This document shows positions 33,689 to 42,684 of a DNA stretch of 64,000 nt, piece by piece. The DNA is taken from NCBI GenBank assembly GCA_902573835.1, contig CACGKZ010000002.1, positions 41,983 to 105,982 of the forward strand. The letters run 5' to 3'. The position numbers were made by a program, and so were the translations under genes. Origin of the DNA: an uncultured Pelagibacteraceae bacterium. GTDB taxonomy: Bacteria; Pseudomonadota; Alphaproteobacteria; Pelagibacterales; Pelagibacteraceae. The notes under the pieces are model-generated. The model did no database searches. It saw nothing but the letters and a program-made list of their open reading frames with translations, and was not told the DNA's origin. Each line of letters begins with the position of its first letter. Positions within the stretch are counted from its first letter, which is position 1.

Positions 33689-34446
33689 AAAAAGGTTTTA
33701 GAATTATAAAGTTTAAAAAAAATAAACCTATTTTTGAATTAAAAGACATAAGTAAATCTTTTGATGGAAGACCGATTTTAAAAAAAATTTCAATGGAGAT
33801 GTATCCTGGTGAAATAGTAGGATTATTAGGACCGAATGGATCAGGAAAATCTACCTTGTACAACATCATAATTGGTCAGCATATGGCAGACAAAGGAAAA
33901 ATAGTAATTAACAATAAAGATATTTCCGAAATCCCTATTCACGAGAGAACAAATTTAGGTTTGGGTTATTTAAGCCAACAAAGAAGTGTTTTTGATATGT
34001 CAGTTTATAATAATCTTTTAGGAATTTGTCAGTTAACAATAAAAAATTCTGAAGAACAAAGAAGAACGACTGAAAAACTTTTAGACGAATTTAACCTTCA
34101 GCATTTAAGAACTCTAAATAGTAATGTATTATCTGGTGGAGAGGTAAGAAGATTAATGATGGCTAGAATTATGATAAATAAACCAAAAGTAATTTTATTG
34201 GATGAGCCGATGGCGGCTTTAGACCCTATAGTTGTTCAAGATATCCAAAAATATATTTTAAAGATACAATCTTACGGTTGCTCAATTTTAATAACCGATC
34301 ACCAAGTAAGAAATCTTTTTGATATTGTTGATAGAGCTTATGTGCTTGGTGAACAGTCAATAATTGCTGATGGCACACCGAGTGAAATATTAAAATCTTC
34401 AAAAGCTATTCAACTTTATTTTGGTAATCAGTATTCGTCAAATTAA
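33685..34446 (+). CDS. lptB: LPS export ABC transporter ATP-binding protein LptB
   Basis: 253 residues. Walker A is LLGPNGSGKSTLYN, the signature LSGGEVRRLMMARIM and Walker B VILLDEPMAALDP; the H-loop is ITDHQVRNLF. The sequence around PNGSGKST and TDHQVRNLF is typical of LptB. It energises LPS extraction with LptF/LptG, not encoded in this window. A 12-residue basic extension precedes the usual start of the ABC domain. Confidence 0.94.
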   Translation: MKKGFRIIKFKKNKPIFELKDISKSFDGRPILKKISMEMYPGEIVGLLGPNGSGKSTLYNIIIGQHMADKGKIVINNKDISEIPIHERTNLGLGYLSQQRSVFDMSVYNNLLGICQLTIKNSEEQRRTTEKLLDEFNLQHLRTLNSNVLSGGEVRRLMMARIMINKPKVILLDEPMAALDPIVVQDIQKYILKIQSYGCSILITDHQVRNLFDIVDRAYVLGEQSIIADGTPSEILKSSKAIQLYFGNQYSSN

Positions 34447-35795
34447 TGAATTCAAAAAAATTTTCCTTGGTTATAAATAAACCTATTGGTGATTTTAAAA
34501 AAACAATTATTGTAGATAGTGACAAGTCAATCTCTATAAGATCTTTTTTAATAGGATCAATCAGTGAAGGGGTTTCTTCAGTAAAAAATGTCTTAGAGTC
34601 TGAAGATGTATTCTCGACCATTAATTGTCTTAGGAAGTTAAAAATTAAAATTTTATATGTTGGAAATAAAACTTATAAAATTTTTGGAAGAGGGTTGGGT
34701 TCATACACGCCCAAAAAATCGCTGGAGTTAAATTTTGGAAATTCTGGCACATTAGCGAGATTAATAATTGGAATTTTAACATCAACTCCAAATATTGACT
34801 TAAAAATTTTCGGTGATAAATCGCTTAATAAAAGAAGTATGAAAAAATTGATTCTTTTAATGAATAAATTTGGAGCAGATTTTTTTCCGAGAAATAAGTT
34901 TTTTTTTCCTCTACGTTTTTCATCCTCTAATTATCCTATTGGTATATCTTACAAGTCTGATACTTCAGCACAATTAAAAAGTGCAGTTATTCTTGCAGGA
35001 TTAAACTCTTACGGTAATACAGAAATTATAGAAAATTTGAAAAGTAGGGACCACACAGAAAATATGTTAAAAAAAAATAAACGGAGTATGCAAATTAGTG
35101 ATGGTTATACAAAAAAAATAAAAATTTTTGGCAAAAAAAGTTTAGAAAATTTCTCTCTAAAAGTTCCCGGTGATCCTTCGTCGGCTGCATTTTTTGTGGC
35201 TTTAACTTTGCTCAAAAAAGACTCATATTTAAAAATTACTAATGTTGGATTAAATCCAACAAGAATTGGTTTTTATTCTCTTTTAAAAAGAAGCGGGGCT
35301 AAAATAAAATTTATTAATAAAAGAAAGGTAAATAATGAAAAAGTTGGAGATATTATTGTAAGAAGTAGTGTTCTTAAGCCAATAAATGCCTCCAAAAAGT
35401 ATTACTTAAATACTACAGATGAATATCCAATTTTATTTATTATTTCAGCCTTCATTAAGGGCAACTCTTTTTTTTCTGGGATATCAGATTTAAAAAACAA
35501 AGAAAGTGACAGGATAAAAGAAATGCAAAAAATTTTAAAACAAATAGGTATTTTTTCTGCTTATAAAAATGGAAAATTATTAATAAAAGGTAAAAATTTT
35601 GAAAAAAACAAAACTAAAAAGGTAAAAGTTTTGGATTTAGGTGACCATAGAATATGTATGTCTGCAGCTATCCTTGGTTTGATTACAGGATATGAAGTTA
35701 AAATTAACAATTTTGAAACTGTAGGTACTTCCTCTCCGAGTTTCTTAAAAATAATAAAAAAATTAGGTGGGTCTTTTGCCAAAAAAAGTAATTAA
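34446..35795 (+). CDS. aroA: 3-phosphoshikimate 1-carboxyvinyltransferase (EPSP synthase)
   Basis: 449 residues, the sixth step of the shikimate pathway. Substrate-binding patterns are DSDKSISIRSFLIGS, LNFGNSGTLARLIIG, DTSAQLKSAVILAGL, VPGDPSSAAFFVAL and the C-terminal KESDRIKEM and GDHRICMSAAI. The start shares one base with the lptB stop, and the end overlaps cmk by about 20 bases. Confidence 0.95.
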   Translation: MNSKKFSLVINKPIGDFKKTIIVDSDKSISIRSFLIGSISEGVSSVKNVLESEDVFSTINCLRKLKIKILYVGNKTYKIFGRGLGSYTPKKSLELNFGNSGTLARLIIGILTSTPNIDLKIFGDKSLNKRSMKKLILLMNKFGADFFPRNKFFFPLRFSSSNYPIGISYKSDTSAQLKSAVILAGLNSYGNTEIIENLKSRDHTENMLKKNKRSMQISDGYTKKIKIFGKKSLENFSLKVPGDPSSAAFFVALTLLKKDSYLKITNVGLNPTRIGFYSLLKRSGAKIKFINKRKVNNEKVGDIIVRSSVLKPINASKKYYLNTTDEYPILFIISAFIKGNSFFSGISDLKNKESDRIKEMQKILKQIGIFSAYKNGKLLIKGKNFEKNKTKKVKVLDLGDHRICMSAAILGLITGYEVKINNFETVGTSSPSFLKIIKKLGGSFAKKSN

Positions 35796-36423
35796 GAATT
35801 TAATTATAAGTTGTGATGGTGGGGCTGCAAGTGGAAAAACAACTGGTGCCAAACTTATAGCAAAAAAATACGGTCTTAAATTTTTATCATCAGGGATGTT
35901 ATACAGATATGCAAGCTATATGATACTTAAAAAAAAACCAAAAAATCAAATTGTATTTCTTAAAAAAGAATTTAAAAAAATAAGTTTGAATAAGCTGAAC
36001 AAGTTGGACCTTAATACTCCTTTAATATCTGAACACACTTCTAAAATAGCAAAAATTAAAAAAATTAGAAATGTGCTTAAATCTTATCAAATTTTATTTT
36101 CAAAAAAACACAATAAATGTATTATTGAAGGAAGGGATATATCCACAGAAATACTGCCTTTTTCAGATGTAAAGTTTTTTTTTATTTGCGATTTAGAGAA
36201 TGCATCAAAAAGAAGATTTCAGGATCTTAAAAAGAAAAATCATAAAGTAAAGTTGTCGGAAGTTAAAAAGTCTATAAAATTAAGAAATATGAGGGATAAA
36301 AATAGAAAACATAGCCCTTTACTCAAACATAGAGATGCGTTAGAAATCCACACTGGAAAACTTAACAAAAAAAGAATGATAGAAAAAATGTCAAAACATA
36401 TAGAAAGAGTGATGAATATTTAA
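35776..36423 (+). CDS. cmk: cytidylate kinase
   Basis: About 215 residues. The P-loop is CDGGAASGKTTGAKLIAKK, followed by LSSGMLYRYAS and EGRDISTEILPFSDVKFFF, and the LID region with RRFQDL. It phosphorylates CMP and dCMP. No ATG fits the N-terminus. TTG at 35776 has AGGTGGG five bases upstream and is preferred; GTG at 35767 is the alternative. The gene lies in the conserved aroA-cmk-rpsA order, with its first codons inside aroA. Confidence 0.9.
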   Translation: MPKKVIKNLIISCDGGAASGKTTGAKLIAKKYGLKFLSSGMLYRYASYMILKKKPKNQIVFLKKEFKKISLNKLNKLDLNTPLISEHTSKIAKIKKIRNVLKSYQILFSKKHNKCIIEGRDISTEILPFSDVKFFFICDLENASKRRFQDLKKKNHKVKLSEVKKSIKLRNMRDKNRKHSPLLKHRDALEIHTGKLNKKRMIEKMSKHIERVMNI

Positions 36424-36424
36424 T

Positions 36425-38155
36425 ATGTCATCTGAACAAGAGCAAAAGCAATCAGCATCCAATCCAAAATACAAAGAATTTAAATCTTTATTAGACGCGG
36501 ACTTCAAAGAAAGAAAACTTAAAGAAAACGAAATAATTAAGGCTGTGGTCACAGAAATAACTAAAAACTTCGTTGTGGTTGACTGTAAAGCTAAAATGGA
36601 AGGCATGATACCCATTGAGGAATTTAAACACGATAAGGAATTTGATAAATTAAAAGTTGGTTCTACTGTTGAGGTATACCTAGAAAGAATTGAGAGTTTT
36701 AAAGGGGAAATTGTTATATCTAGAGAAAAAGCAAAAAGAATGGTTGCCTGGAAGCGAATGGAAAAAATTTTTGAAACACAGGAAGAAGTGACAGGTTTTA
36801 TAACTGGAAAAGTAAAAGGTGGATATGTGTGCACAGTTGATGGTCTTCCAACTTTTATGCCCTCTTCACAAATTGATGTTAGACCTCTTAAAAAAATTGA
36901 TCACTTAATGAACACGCCAATCAAAGTGGTAGCAACACGTATTGATAAAAAAAGAGGAAACGTTTGCACTAGTAGAAGAGCTGTTTTAGAAAAAAGTAAA
37001 AATGCTGAACTTAAAGAAGCGCTGAAAAACTTGAAAGAGGGAGACATAGTTGAGAATGCAAAAGTAAAAGCAACTACGGATTGGGGAATATTTTTAGATA
37101 TTGATGGTATTGATGCTTTGCTTCACGTTAGCGATCTTTCGTATGGACGAGTAAAAAAGCCCTCTGACTTGGTTACCATAGGCCAAAGTCTTAAAGTAAA
37201 AATAACAAAAATTGATAAAGTTACTAATAGGGTTTCAGCATCGATCAAAGCATTAACTGAAGATCCTTATGAAAACTTATCTAAAAAATTTAAAATTGGG
37301 GAAATTTACGAAGGAACTTGTACTAAGTTAATGGACTACGGAGTTTTTGTTAAGCTCGAAGAGGGTATTGAAGGTTTAATTCATAATAGTGAATTATCTT
37401 GGCAAAATAGAAATGTTCAACCAAGTAAAGTTCTTTCACCTTCTCAAAATGTAAAAGTTAAAATAATAAATATTGATAAAGATGCAAAAAGAATTTCTTT
37501 ATCTTATAAAGAAACGCTAGATAATCCTTGGACTAAAGTGCTTAATTCTGTTGGTCAAAAAGTTAAAATAAAAATAAAAAATATTACAGATAAAGCTATT
37601 TTTGGTGAATTAGACTCTGGCCTTGTAGGAATGCTTCATTACAAGGAAATAAATTACGATGAAAAACAAGAGTATTTAAATAAATATAAAAAAAATGACG
37701 TCATGGAAGTTAAAATAATAGAGGTAAAAGACGAAAAAATTAGGTTTTCAAAAAGAGCTCTTGATAAAGACCCTCTTGAATGGTTCAAAGAAAATAACAA
37801 AAAAGTTGGAGATATTATCACTACAAGAATACATGAAGTTATGAAAACTGGAGTTAAAGTATCTGTAGATAATGAAAAAAAAATAATCGTATCTATTAGA
37901 AAATCTGATTTAGCGAAATCTTCAGCAGATGCTAGACCAGAGGTTTTTTCGCCGGGAAATGCATTAGATGCAAAAATTACTGAGCTTGATATAGAAAAGA
38001 GAAAAATTAAATTAAGTGTTAAAGCAGCACAAATTGATGAGGAAAAAAGTCTTGTTGCAAAATTTGGTGAAGGTGCAACTAAATCTGGTGCCACTTTAAA
38101 AGGTATATTTGAAAAAGCTTTAGGGAGAAAAAATACCAAAAAAAAAGATAAGTAA
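36425..38155 (+). CDS. rpsA: 30S ribosomal protein S1
   Basis: 576 residues built from six S1 RNA-binding repeats; representative pieces are FVVVDCKAKMEGMIPIEEF (repeat 1), WGIFLDIDGIDALLHVSDLS (repeat 3) and YGVFVKLEEGIEGLIHNSELSW (repeat 4). It brings mRNA to the 30S subunit. The C-terminal tail is lysine-rich. The start follows the cmk stop by one base; the stop is immediately followed by the ihfB start. Confidence 0.96.
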   Translation: MSSEQEQKQSASNPKYKEFKSLLDADFKERKLKENEIIKAVVTEITKNFVVVDCKAKMEGMIPIEEFKHDKEFDKLKVGSTVEVYLERIESFKGEIVISREKAKRMVAWKRMEKIFETQEEVTGFITGKVKGGYVCTVDGLPTFMPSSQIDVRPLKKIDHLMNTPIKVVATRIDKKRGNVCTSRRAVLEKSKNAELKEALKNLKEGDIVENAKVKATTDWGIFLDIDGIDALLHVSDLSYGRVKKPSDLVTIGQSLKVKITKIDKVTNRVSASIKALTEDPYENLSKKFKIGEIYEGTCTKLMDYGVFVKLEEGIEGLIHNSELSWQNRNVQPSKVLSPSQNVKVKIINIDKDAKRISLSYKETLDNPWTKVLNSVGQKVKIKIKNITDKAIFGELDSGLVGMLHYKEINYDEKQEYLNKYKKNDVMEVKIIEVKDEKIRFSKRALDKDPLEWFKENNKKVGDIITTRIHEVMKTGVKVSVDNEKKIIVSIRKSDLAKSSADARPEVFSPGNALDAKITELDIEKRKIKLSVKAAQIDEEKSLVAKFGEGATKSGATLKGIFEKALGRKNTKKKDK

Positions 38156-38437
38156 TTGTCGAAGCCAAGAATAATTAAAGAATTAAAGAATAAAAATCCT
38201 AATATTAATAAGAGAGATTTAGAGAAAATACTTGAACTTTTTTTGCAAGAAATAATTGACTCATTATTAAATAATAAATCTATTGAAATCAGATCTTTTG
38301 GAACTTTCTTCGTCAAAGAAATAAATGAAAAAAAACAGGCAAGAAATCCAAAAACTGGAGAAAATATTTACGTTCCAAAAAGAAATAAGATAAGATTTAG
38401 GGCTAGTAAAAAACTAAAAGAACTAATAAATAAATAA
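38156..38437 (+). CDS. ihfB: HU/IHF-family DNA-binding protein, probable IHF beta
   Basis: 93 residues. The beta-arm region RSFGTFFVKEINEKKQARNPKTG and PKRNKIRFRASKKLKELI identify the family. Position after rpsA is the standard place for ihfB. The only suitable start is TTG at 38156, directly after the rpsA stop. Whether it pairs with an IHF alpha or acts as a homodimer is not visible here. Confidence 0.9.
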   Translation: MSKPRIIKELKNKNPNINKRDLEKILELFLQEIIDSLLNNKSIEIRSFGTFFVKEINEKKQARNPKTGENIYVPKRNKIRFRASKKLKELINK

Positions 38438-38439
38438 TA

Positions 38440-39132
38440 ATGAAAAATATTTTTATTGCATGTGATACAAATAGTACTCGGGTAGTAAAAAAAATTATTA
38501 AAAATTCAAAGATCAAGTCAAGAAATTACAAAATTGGTTATAAATTTGGGTTGGAGTTTTTTTACTCAAAAAATGGGAGAAAATTCATAGAAAAATTAAA
38601 AGTAAAGAATATATGGTTAGATTTAAAAACCTTTGACATACCAAATACAAGTTCCGCAGCCATTAAATCACTCAAAGATATAAAAAATATTTCTTACATT
38701 ACTGTTCATGTAAGTGGGGGTCTTCAAATGCTTAGGGCTATAAAAAAGGCGACAAAAAAATATAATAAAAAATTGAAAATTTTAGGTGTTACAGTACTTA
38801 CAAGTTTTTCTAATTCTTCAATAAAAAAAGTTGGTCATACAAAATCTATAAAAGATTTAGTCCGAAAGCAGGCTTCGCTTGCACGAGTAGCTAAATTAGA
38901 TGGAATAGTTTGTTCAGCTCATGAAATAAAATTTATCAAAAAAATTTGTAAAAAGATGGAAATAATTACACCAGGAATAAGATTTAAAGGTGAAAATTCA
39001 AACGATCAAAAAAGAGTTATGTCGCCAGAAGAGGCCTTCAAAAATGGTGCAACATCTATTGTGATGGGAAGAAGTTTGGTTAATGGTAACATTAAAAATA
39101 ATATTAAAAAATTGATAAAATCATTAAACTAA
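38440..39132 (+). CDS. pyrF: orotidine 5'-phosphate decarboxylase
   Basis: 230 residues, the last step of UMP synthesis. The catalytic set is WLDLKTFDIPNTSSAAI (D-x-K-x2-D type). Phosphate binding is in TPGIRFKG and TSIVMGRSLVNG. The first substrate-binding segment reads FIACDTNST. It starts two bases after the ihfB stop. Confidence 0.92.
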   Translation: MKNIFIACDTNSTRVVKKIIKNSKIKSRNYKIGYKFGLEFFYSKNGRKFIEKLKVKNIWLDLKTFDIPNTSSAAIKSLKDIKNISYITVHVSGGLQMLRAIKKATKKYNKKLKILGVTVLTSFSNSSIKKVGHTKSIKDLVRKQASLARVAKLDGIVCSAHEIKFIKKICKKMEIITPGIRFKGENSNDQKRVMSPEEAFKNGATSIVMGRSLVNGNIKNNIKKLIKSLN

Positions 39133-39136
39133 ACAA

Positions 39137-39754
39137 ATGAAACTAAAAGTTTGTGGACTATCAAATCATAATGAAGTTGAAATTTGCATAAATAACAATG
39201 TAAATTTTTGCGGATTTATTTTAAATTATCCTAAAAGTCATAGATATATCTCATATGAAAAAGCAAAAAAACTTTTAAGTATAAATAAAAATAATACTCA
39301 GTTTGTTGGCGTATTAGTGCAGCCAAGTTTAGAAGAGTTAAAAAGATTTTCTCAACTTAATTTAGATTATTTTCAATTATACGGCCAGTACGATAACAAA
39401 TCTTTAAAAATTATCAAAAATAAATTTCAAAAGAAAATAATTGCCACAATACAAGTAAAAAATAAAAGTGACATAGAAACCTATAAAAATTTACAAGATA
39501 TATCAGATATTATTTTGTGGGATAGTTCGGGATATGAAAAAAGCTTAAGCTGGAATCATAGTTGGATAAAAGACATTAAAATTAAAGGAGAAAAAATGAT
39601 AGCAGGTAATATAACAAAAGATAAATTGGGTAATTTATCAAAATTAGCTGATATCATTGATGTCTCTGGTGCTTTGGAAACAAATAAAGTAAAAGATACT
39701 CAAAAGATAATTGAATTTGTAACATATTTAAAAAAAATAAATAATGAAAATTAA
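39137..39754 (+). CDS. trpF: phosphoribosylanthranilate isomerase
   Basis: 205 residues of TIM-barrel fold. It begins MKLKVCGLSN (catalytic Cys in KVCGL, where K-x-CG is typical), with FCGFILNYPKSHRYIS, DYFQLYGQ and a C-terminal IDVSGALE plus KDTQKI. It heads the trpF-trpB-trpA cluster. Its end overlaps trpB by 11 bases. Confidence 0.92.
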   Translation: MKLKVCGLSNHNEVEICINNNVNFCGFILNYPKSHRYISYEKAKKLLSINKNNTQFVGVLVQPSLEELKRFSQLNLDYFQLYGQYDNKSLKIIKNKFQKKIIATIQVKNKSDIETYKNLQDISDIILWDSSGYEKSLSWNHSWIKDIKIKGEKMIAGNITKDKLGNLSKLADIIDVSGALETNKVKDTQKIIEFVTYLKKINNEN

Positions 39755-40970
39755 AAAAGGTAAATTGCTTATTGACCAACATGACAAAAATTTCATGTAT
39801 GGTGGAAAATTTGGTGGTAATTTTATACCAGAGACACTTAAAAAACCCATAGATGACTTAACAAAGTTATTCGCAAAGTTAAGAAAAGATAAAAAATTTT
39901 TAAAAGAGAGAGATGAATATTTCAAATCATATATTGGTTCACCAACTCCATTTATTAAATTAGAAAATTTAACAGATTATCTCAAAGGGGCTCAAATTTA
40001 TGCAAAAGTAGTATCTGAAGCCAATGGTGGAGCCCATAAAATATATAATGCTACAGTACACTGTCTAATCGCAAAAAAAGCAGGGAAAAAATTTATAGTA
40101 GGTGACACAGGTGCAGGATATGCTGGAAAAATGTTGTCTATGGCAGCTAAAAAATTTGGTCTTAAATGCAAAATTTTTATGGGTGCAAAAGATATTAAAA
40201 GACAGAGACCAAATGTTGAAGCAATAAAAAAAAATGGAGCAACGATTATACCTGTAATCACGGGTAGTCAAACTTTGGTGGATGCAGTCAGCGAATGTAT
40301 GAGATATTGGGTTTCCAACTGTGATACCACACATATGTGTGTAGGATCAACGGTTGGTCCAAATATATTTATTAAAATTTGTGCATGGAGCACTGCTCAG
40401 ATATCAAGAGAGCTTTTCAAACAAGTTGAGGACGAATTTGGAAAAATTCCAAAAAAGATAAAACTTCTTAATTGTGTGGGTGGTGGAAGTTCTGCAATAG
40501 GATTTTGGAATGAATTTATGGATACAGATGCTGAGTTCGTTGGTATTGAGGCAGGCGGTCCTAAAAATAGTGATCTTCACGCAGCTCCATTGACAAATGG
40601 ATCTAAAATTGGAATTTTACATGGAGCCGCGCAATATGTTATTCAAGACAAAGAAGGACAAATAGGATCGACCGAGTCTATTTCTGCTGGTTTAGATTAT
40701 CCCGGAATTTCACCTTTGCATTGTTTTTTAAAAGATACAAAAAGAGCACGATATACGTCTGCGAATGATGAGGAAGCATTAAAAGCGTATCAATTGGTTT
40801 CTAAATTAGAAAATATATCTCCTTCTCTAGAACCATCCCATGCGTTTCACGAGGCGATCCGACTTGCTCCTAAATTAAAATCATCAGATGTTATAATTGT
40901 CAATTCTTGCGGAGATAGTATTAAAGATAAAGATATCATTAAGCAAAAATTAGGATCATATAAAAGATGA
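39744..40970 (+). CDS. trpB: tryptophan synthase beta subunit, divergent
   Basis: 408 residues. The fold is clear: EANGGAHKIYN holds the PLP lysine (Lys87 in Salmonella numbering), CVGGGSSAIGFW binds the PLP phosphate, ESISAGLDYPGISPLH follows, and the C-terminal part has VNSCGDSIKDKD. Several normally fixed residues differ. Glu109 of AETGAGQHG is Asp (VGDTGAGYAG), Lys167 is Val (GSQTLVDA), and Ser377 appears to be Cys. The KREDL stretch before the PLP lysine is replaced by VVSEAN. Gene order trpF-trpB-trpA supports the assignment, but the chemistry may be altered. It overlaps trpA by four bases. Confidence 0.85.
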   Translation: MKIKKGKLLIDQHDKNFMYGGKFGGNFIPETLKKPIDDLTKLFAKLRKDKKFLKERDEYFKSYIGSPTPFIKLENLTDYLKGAQIYAKVVSEANGGAHKIYNATVHCLIAKKAGKKFIVGDTGAGYAGKMLSMAAKKFGLKCKIFMGAKDIKRQRPNVEAIKKNGATIIPVITGSQTLVDAVSECMRYWVSNCDTTHMCVGSTVGPNIFIKICAWSTAQISRELFKQVEDEFGKIPKKIKLLNCVGGGSSAIGFWNEFMDTDAEFVGIEAGGPKNSDLHAAPLTNGSKIGILHGAAQYVIQDKEGQIGSTESISAGLDYPGISPLHCFLKDTKRARYTSANDEEALKAYQLVSKLENISPSLEPSHAFHEAIRLAPKLKSSDVIIVNSCGDSIKDKDIIKQKLGSYKR

Positions 40971-41767
40971 ATTCTAAAATTGCTAAAACTTTTGAGAATT
41001 GTAGAAGAAAAAAAAGAGCTGCTTTAATCACTTATACAGTTGCTGGAGACAATACTAAAAATAATTCACTTAAAATATTAAATGCTATTTCAAAAAATGC
41101 AGATATTTTAGAACTTGGTTTTCCACATAACACACCGATAGCTGATGGTGGACAAATTCAAGAAAGCTCGCATAGAGCTTTAAGAAATGGAATAAAACTT
41201 AAGGATGTTTTCCAAATAGTAAAAAAGTTTAAAATTTTTAACCCTAATAAACCTTTAATTCTAATGGGATATTTTAATTTGATCTATCAAAGTGGTGAAA
41301 GCAATTTTTTAAAAAAATGTAAAGACGCTGGTGTTGATGGTCTCATCATAGTTGACCTTCCCTATCCGGAAAATAAAAAATTTTCAATAAAATGTAAAAA
41401 AAAATCTATTGATTTTATTCAATTAGTCTCCCCTACGACATCACATGATAGAATGAAAAAAATAATAAGAGACTCGCACGGCATGATTTATTATATTTCT
41501 ATGCTGTCAACAACCGGTGGAAAACTTAAAGTTACTCCCAAGAAAATTCTGGAAAATTATAACAAAATAAAAAGTATTAATCGTAGTAAAAATATAGTTA
41601 TAGGTTTCGGTATTACTGATAAAACTATATCTGCTCTTAAAAAAGCTGATGGGCTTGTGGTTGGCAGTCAATTATGTAAAACTATAACAAATTCTCTAAA
41701 AAAACGCCTAAATGCTGCCAAAGTACTAAATAAAATGGTATATAAATTAAAAAAGAAGATTATATGA
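40967..41767 (+). CDS. trpA: tryptophan synthase alpha subunit, divergent interface loop
   Basis: 266 residues of TIM-barrel fold that split indole-3-glycerol phosphate. Catalytic Glu49 and Asp60 are conserved in LELGFPHNTPIADGG, but the FSD56P segment is HNTP, so Asp56 is Thr. The rest is typical: DGLIIVDLPYPE, QLVSPTTS, YYISMLSTTG and VIGFGI. Asp56 normally makes a salt bridge to beta-Lys167, which is also changed in the neighbouring trpB. It overlaps trpB and accD by four bases each. Confidence 0.9.
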   Translation: MNSKIAKTFENCRRKKRAALITYTVAGDNTKNNSLKILNAISKNADILELGFPHNTPIADGGQIQESSHRALRNGIKLKDVFQIVKKFKIFNPNKPLILMGYFNLIYQSGESNFLKKCKDAGVDGLIIVDLPYPENKKFSIKCKKKSIDFIQLVSPTTSHDRMKKIIRDSHGMIYYISMLSTTGGKLKVTPKKILENYNKIKSINRSKNIVIGFGITDKTISALKKADGLVVGSQLCKTITNSLKKRLNAAKVLNKMVYKLKKKII

Positions 41768-42684
41768 ATTGGATAACTAAATTTATTAAGCCAAAAATTA
41801 AGTCATTATTTAAAAAGAAAACATCTTCATCAGAAGAAACTCTTTGGATTTCTTGTGAGTGTAAAAATTTAATTTATAAAGAGGATTTTAAATCAAATTT
41901 TTATTGTTGCACAAAATGTGGAGCTCACCATAAACTTTCATGTAAAGATAGATTTAAATTATTTTTTGATAAAGGAGAGTTTGAAATAATAGACACTCCA
42001 CTTCCTGTCGATGATCCTTTGCAATTTGTGGACAATAAGAAATATAAAGATAGATTGCGTGATGCCAGAAAAAAGACTGGTCAAAATGATGCAATTTTAA
42101 TTGCAAAAGGTAAGGTAAAAAATATTAACGTAACTGTTGGTGCCCAAGATTTTAGATTCATTGGTGGATCTTTCGGTGCGGCATCGGGAGAAGCTTTTAT
42201 AACTGGTGTTCAACATGCGATAAATAATAAAACTCCTCTTGTTTTTTTTAGTTGTAGTGGTGGTCAAAGAATGATGGAGTCTTCGATTGCGTTAATGCAA
42301 ATGACAAGAACTACACTTGCTATAAATGAATTAAAAAAAAATAATCTACCTTACATAGTAGTACTAACAGATCCAACAACAGGAGGGGTGACAGCTTCTT
42401 GGGGAATGCTAGGTGATATTTTGATAGCAGAACCAAAAGCTACAATAGGTTTTGCTGGGCGAAGAGTAATTCAAGACACAGTAAGGGAAACTTTACCTGA
42501 GGAATTTCAAACTGCGGAGTACGTGAGAGATCACGGTGGGATAGATCTTGTGGTTGAGAGAAAATACCTTAATTCGACAATAGGAACCTTGCTAAGTGTC
42601 ATGTTGAAAAAATTTGAGACTCAAGCTAAAAAAGAGACTACAAATGTCATCACAATCGATAAGTCTCTACAATCTGCTAGCTAA
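41764..42684 (+). CDS. accD: acetyl-CoA carboxylase carboxyltransferase, beta subunit
   Basis: 306 residues, partner of AccA. The carboxyltransferase domain shows FRFIGGSFGAASGEAF, FFSCSGGQRMMES, LTDPTTGGVTASWGMLGD and FAGRRVIQDT. The N-terminal zinc ribbon is CECKN ... CCTKC; counting back from the second pair, the first knuckle is C-x-C instead of C-x2-C. The order trpA-accD-folC is standard for proteobacteria. It overlaps folC by 41 bases. Confidence 0.95.
   Translation: MNWITKFIKPKIKSLFKKKTSSSEETLWISCECKNLIYKEDFKSNFYCCTKCGAHHKLSCKDRFKLFFDKGEFEIIDTPLPVDDPLQFVDNKKYKDRLRDARKKTGQNDAILIAKGKVKNINVTVGAQDFRFIGGSFGAASGEAFITGVQHAINNKTPLVFFSCSGGQRMMESSIALMQMTRTTLAINELKKNNLPYIVVLTDPTTGGVTASWGMLGDILIAEPKATIGFAGRRVIQDTVRETLPEEFQTAEYVRDHGGIDLVVERKYLNSTIGTLLSVMLKKFETQAKKETTNVITIDKSLQSAS

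Noticed and set aside
35767..35775. GTG start for cytidylate kinase
   Set aside because: TTG 35776 has AGGTGGG at a good distance; the GTG itself is part of that ribosome-binding sequence.
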